A stretch of DNA of 64,000 bases from Gavia stellata (Eukaryota > Chordata > Aves > Gaviiformes > Gaviidae), in the NCBI RefSeq assembly GCF_030936135.1, contig NC_082600.1, positions 4,960,001 through 5,024,000 on the forward strand. The letters run 5' to 3'. Below, one piece after another: positions 60,501-64,000 of the stretch (positions are counted from its first letter, which is position 1; every line of letters starts with the position of its first letter). Position numbers and translations under genes: made by a program. Below the pieces are notes generated by a model, which had not been told where the DNA came from, did not search any database, and saw only the letters and a list, made by a program, of their open reading frames with translations.

Positions 60501-61678
60501 CTTACAATACAGTTTCAGAGAAGACTCTAGTTTATATGTGCATTATTTGCATTATGTAATTTATAATCTAATGGAGTTTATAAACCTATTTGTCATAGGC
60601 TGTCTGTACAAACCTCTGTCCCCGAGACCAGTCTGTGTGTTAAAAGTCAGGTCTTCACCGTCAACAAGGAAAAACAAGGATTGTTTTTTGTGGGGGTCAG
60701 CTTGGCAGTAGTATTTGTACTCTTGAGTTATATTTTGCATTTTTCCTCCTCTTATGTTCCTCTCTATCTCCTACACTCTCCCCTAAAACCTTCTGGCTAC
60801 ACTAGGGCATGTCCACCTATTTCACCTGCTCTTGGTTATCCTTTCAAGACTTCTTCACCTCTAGTCAGTATTTGTTGTCACTTAGTCAAACTGAATGTAA
60901 CTTCGGCTGCCCTTCTGTATGGCTAATAAAGATTGACAAAGCCAGTTGGTTTGCATTGTAGCGAAGCTCTGGAAAGCTCCAAGTGCAGTGGTTGCCTTCA
61001 TGAAAAGATAGCACGTGACTCACTGGTCCCTATTTTCAATGTTTTTTGTAAGTGTTGAGAGGTTAGAAGTTAGGTATGTATTAATGACGCCTTTGCCATA
61101 TCTACTTTCAGTTAAGGCTAGCTGGAGTCAGTGGATGTGAATAAGAGCATCCACTACCTCTAGTATGTTCTGAAATAATTGGAGGATAAAGCATCAGCAA
61201 ACTATAGTTCTTTTATTTCTGACAATAAGATCTGCATGGGGATTTAATCATGTTTTGATTTAGGTGCATTAACTTCACCTGCAAGCAGCCTGCCATAACT
61301 TTTCTGAGTCCCAGTTTAGAAAAGACCTTGAATACTTTACAGGCATCACTGTCTGGGTAGGCTGCCTACTGGTATGAATATTTGAAATATTTTTTCTTAG
61401 TGTAATGTGACCCATTTACATTATGTGTCAGTCCTGTCTGAGATGAGGCAGAGGCTGAAGACTTTCCTTTTCATGAGAACTTCATCAAGAGGGAAGTATT
61501 TGGGTAGCACGTATCTGTATGGGCCAGAGTCATTAAAAGAAAGCCATTGCGAAGAAGCGCTGCCGGTTCAACACTGTGGTTTGAATGAGACAAATGTAGA
61601 GTTTGTCTCATGAACTCTTGCTTTGAAATACTTTTATTATGTTCAACAAATTTCACTTTATCTTACCTTACTTTTCAG
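54512..61678 (+). other. MAPK1IP1L intron 1
   Basis: About 7.2 kb. The first 400 bases are still CpG island. The rest is AT-rich with a T run near 55346-55357 and an old LINE relic at 59540-60450. No gene is recognised within it. Confidence 0.6.
59540..60450 (+). mobile_element. Ancient CR1/L3-type LINE relic (ORF2 C-terminal part and 3' UTR)
   Basis: Ordered blocks match the 3' third of old CR1/L3 elements: AAATGGCAGATACAATTCAA with GTCGATAAAT (59648-59680), AAAAAGCAGATGAAACATTA then AGGAAGGAAATAGAGGACAA, and CCCACATCTTGAATTCTGTG (PHLEFC, 59891). These are followed after a frameshift by ATTGGAAAAGCTTCAAAGAG (ELEKLQR), and a 3' region near 60220-60400 with a decayed GTCATCCCTGTTCT motif. Several stops and frame breaks show it is dead. 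It belongs to a much older subfamily than the CR1 piece at 51.96 kb. Confidence 0.8.
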
Positions 61679-61682
61679 CAGA

Positions 61683-63436
<1,754 letters not shown>

Positions 63437-63625
63437 ATACATTCTGGGGAACAAAATACTGTAGCTTTCCACCTTCATCCACTACTTACAGAGATTTTTA
63501 CAGTTTTTGTTTCAGTAATGTTTGGGGCTGTGAAGAATACTTGCCTCTTGTATGTGCATTTGAGGTATGAAGGAGCAGTTTGCATAAATTTACCTTGCTC
63601 ATATGCTGGCGTAATTGTTTGGTTT

Positions 63626-63656
63626 AATAAAATGAATTACGAAGAACAGAAATAAA
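63626..63656 (+). promoter_or_regulatory. Two clustered MAPK1IP1L poly(A) signals
   Basis: AATAAA at 63626-63631 and again at 63651-63656, about 200 bases after the stop. Confidence 0.6.
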
Positions 63657-63865
63657 ACTAACATCTGTGGTTCTTATGTTGGCAAGTATTCCTTGGAAAA
63701 ATGGGAGTTGCCAAGTAAGGATTATAACGAATCAGGCCCAAGGACTTAAAAAATGTTAGTTCTTAACTTTCCATGAATGCTTTAAGTCTTGTTGCCAGAC
63801 TTGTGCAGGTCACTGAATGGATGAATAGTCATATTTTGTCTACTTTCAGGTTATTCTAAAATGTC

Positions 63866-63871
63866 AATAAA
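63866..63871 (+). promoter_or_regulatory. Distal MAPK1IP1L poly(A) signal
   Basis: AATAAA followed by a GTGTTTTGAGATTTTTG GU-rich stretch, a good downstream element. Confidence 0.6.
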
Positions 63872-64000
63872 AAGTGTTTTGAGATTTTTGTCAAGAAATC
63901 TAATTTTTGAACATGCTACAGTAATTCAAACTAAAGAGGCAGAGCATGTGAACTTGAAGGTTTTCTCAGCATTTTGTATATACTCAAAACAATTGCTCAG

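Larger units (their letters stand above)
63437..64000 (+). other. MAPK1IP1L: MAPK1IP1L 3' UTR (runs to or past window end)
   Basis: Non-coding sequence after the stop. Three canonical AATAAA signals lie at 63626-63631, 63651-63656 and 63866-63871, so ends near 63.65 kb and 63.89 kb are likely. Sequence past about 63.9 kb is unassigned. Confidence 0.65.

Overview
The window reads as nuclear DNA of a bird, probably a neoavian. It carries spliced vertebrate genes with GT-AG introns, CpG-island promoters, decayed CR1/L3-type LINE fragments and one intact solo retroviral LTR of a type I recall from bird genomes. WDHD1 introns are compact: 24 coding exons fit in about 29 kb. The gene order WDHD1 (minus), SOCS4 (plus), MAPK1IP1L (plus) matches the conserved vertebrate neighbourhood (human 14q22, from memory). 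The species cannot be fixed from sequence alone.

Positions 88-28,804: WDHD1 (AND-1/Ctf4), minus strand. I placed 24 consecutive coding exons by splice sites and reading frame. They total 3171 nt, exactly 1057 codons, with every codon split across introns resolving to the residue expected for the family. The last coding exon, holding most of the HMG box and the C-terminal tail, lies off the left edge. A solo LTR with a perfect 5-bp target-site duplication sits antisense in the first coding intron.

Positions 28,900-29,830: a CpG island that looks like a head-to-head promoter for WDHD1 and SOCS4. A good splice donor faces each way.

Positions 29,460-42,150: SOCS4. It has a likely non-coding exon 1, a 6.5-kb intron and a single coding exon (36,083-37,393, 436 aa). 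A probable 4.7-kb 3' UTR ends near the only AATAAA in that stretch. Joining exon 1 to the coding exon would create a 30-codon upstream ORF.

Positions 42,150-53,600: about 11 kb in which I recognise no gene, with CR1 debris and a small minisatellite.

Positions 53,600-64,000: MAPK1IP1L. It has a CpG-island promoter with two CACGTG E-boxes around long G-tracts, a probable non-coding exon 1, a 7.2-kb intron with an old LINE relic, and coding exons of 8, 238 and 3 codons (249 aa). The 3' UTR reaches at least 63.87 kb.

The three genes are unrelated in function: replisome scaffolding, cytokine/EGF receptor feedback by a cullin-5 ligase adaptor, and a proline-rich adaptor-like protein. Their order reflects conserved synteny, not a pathway. 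I found no bacterial-type system, CRISPR array, recognisable RNA gene or novel multi-gene system. The points worth a second look are regulatory and structural.
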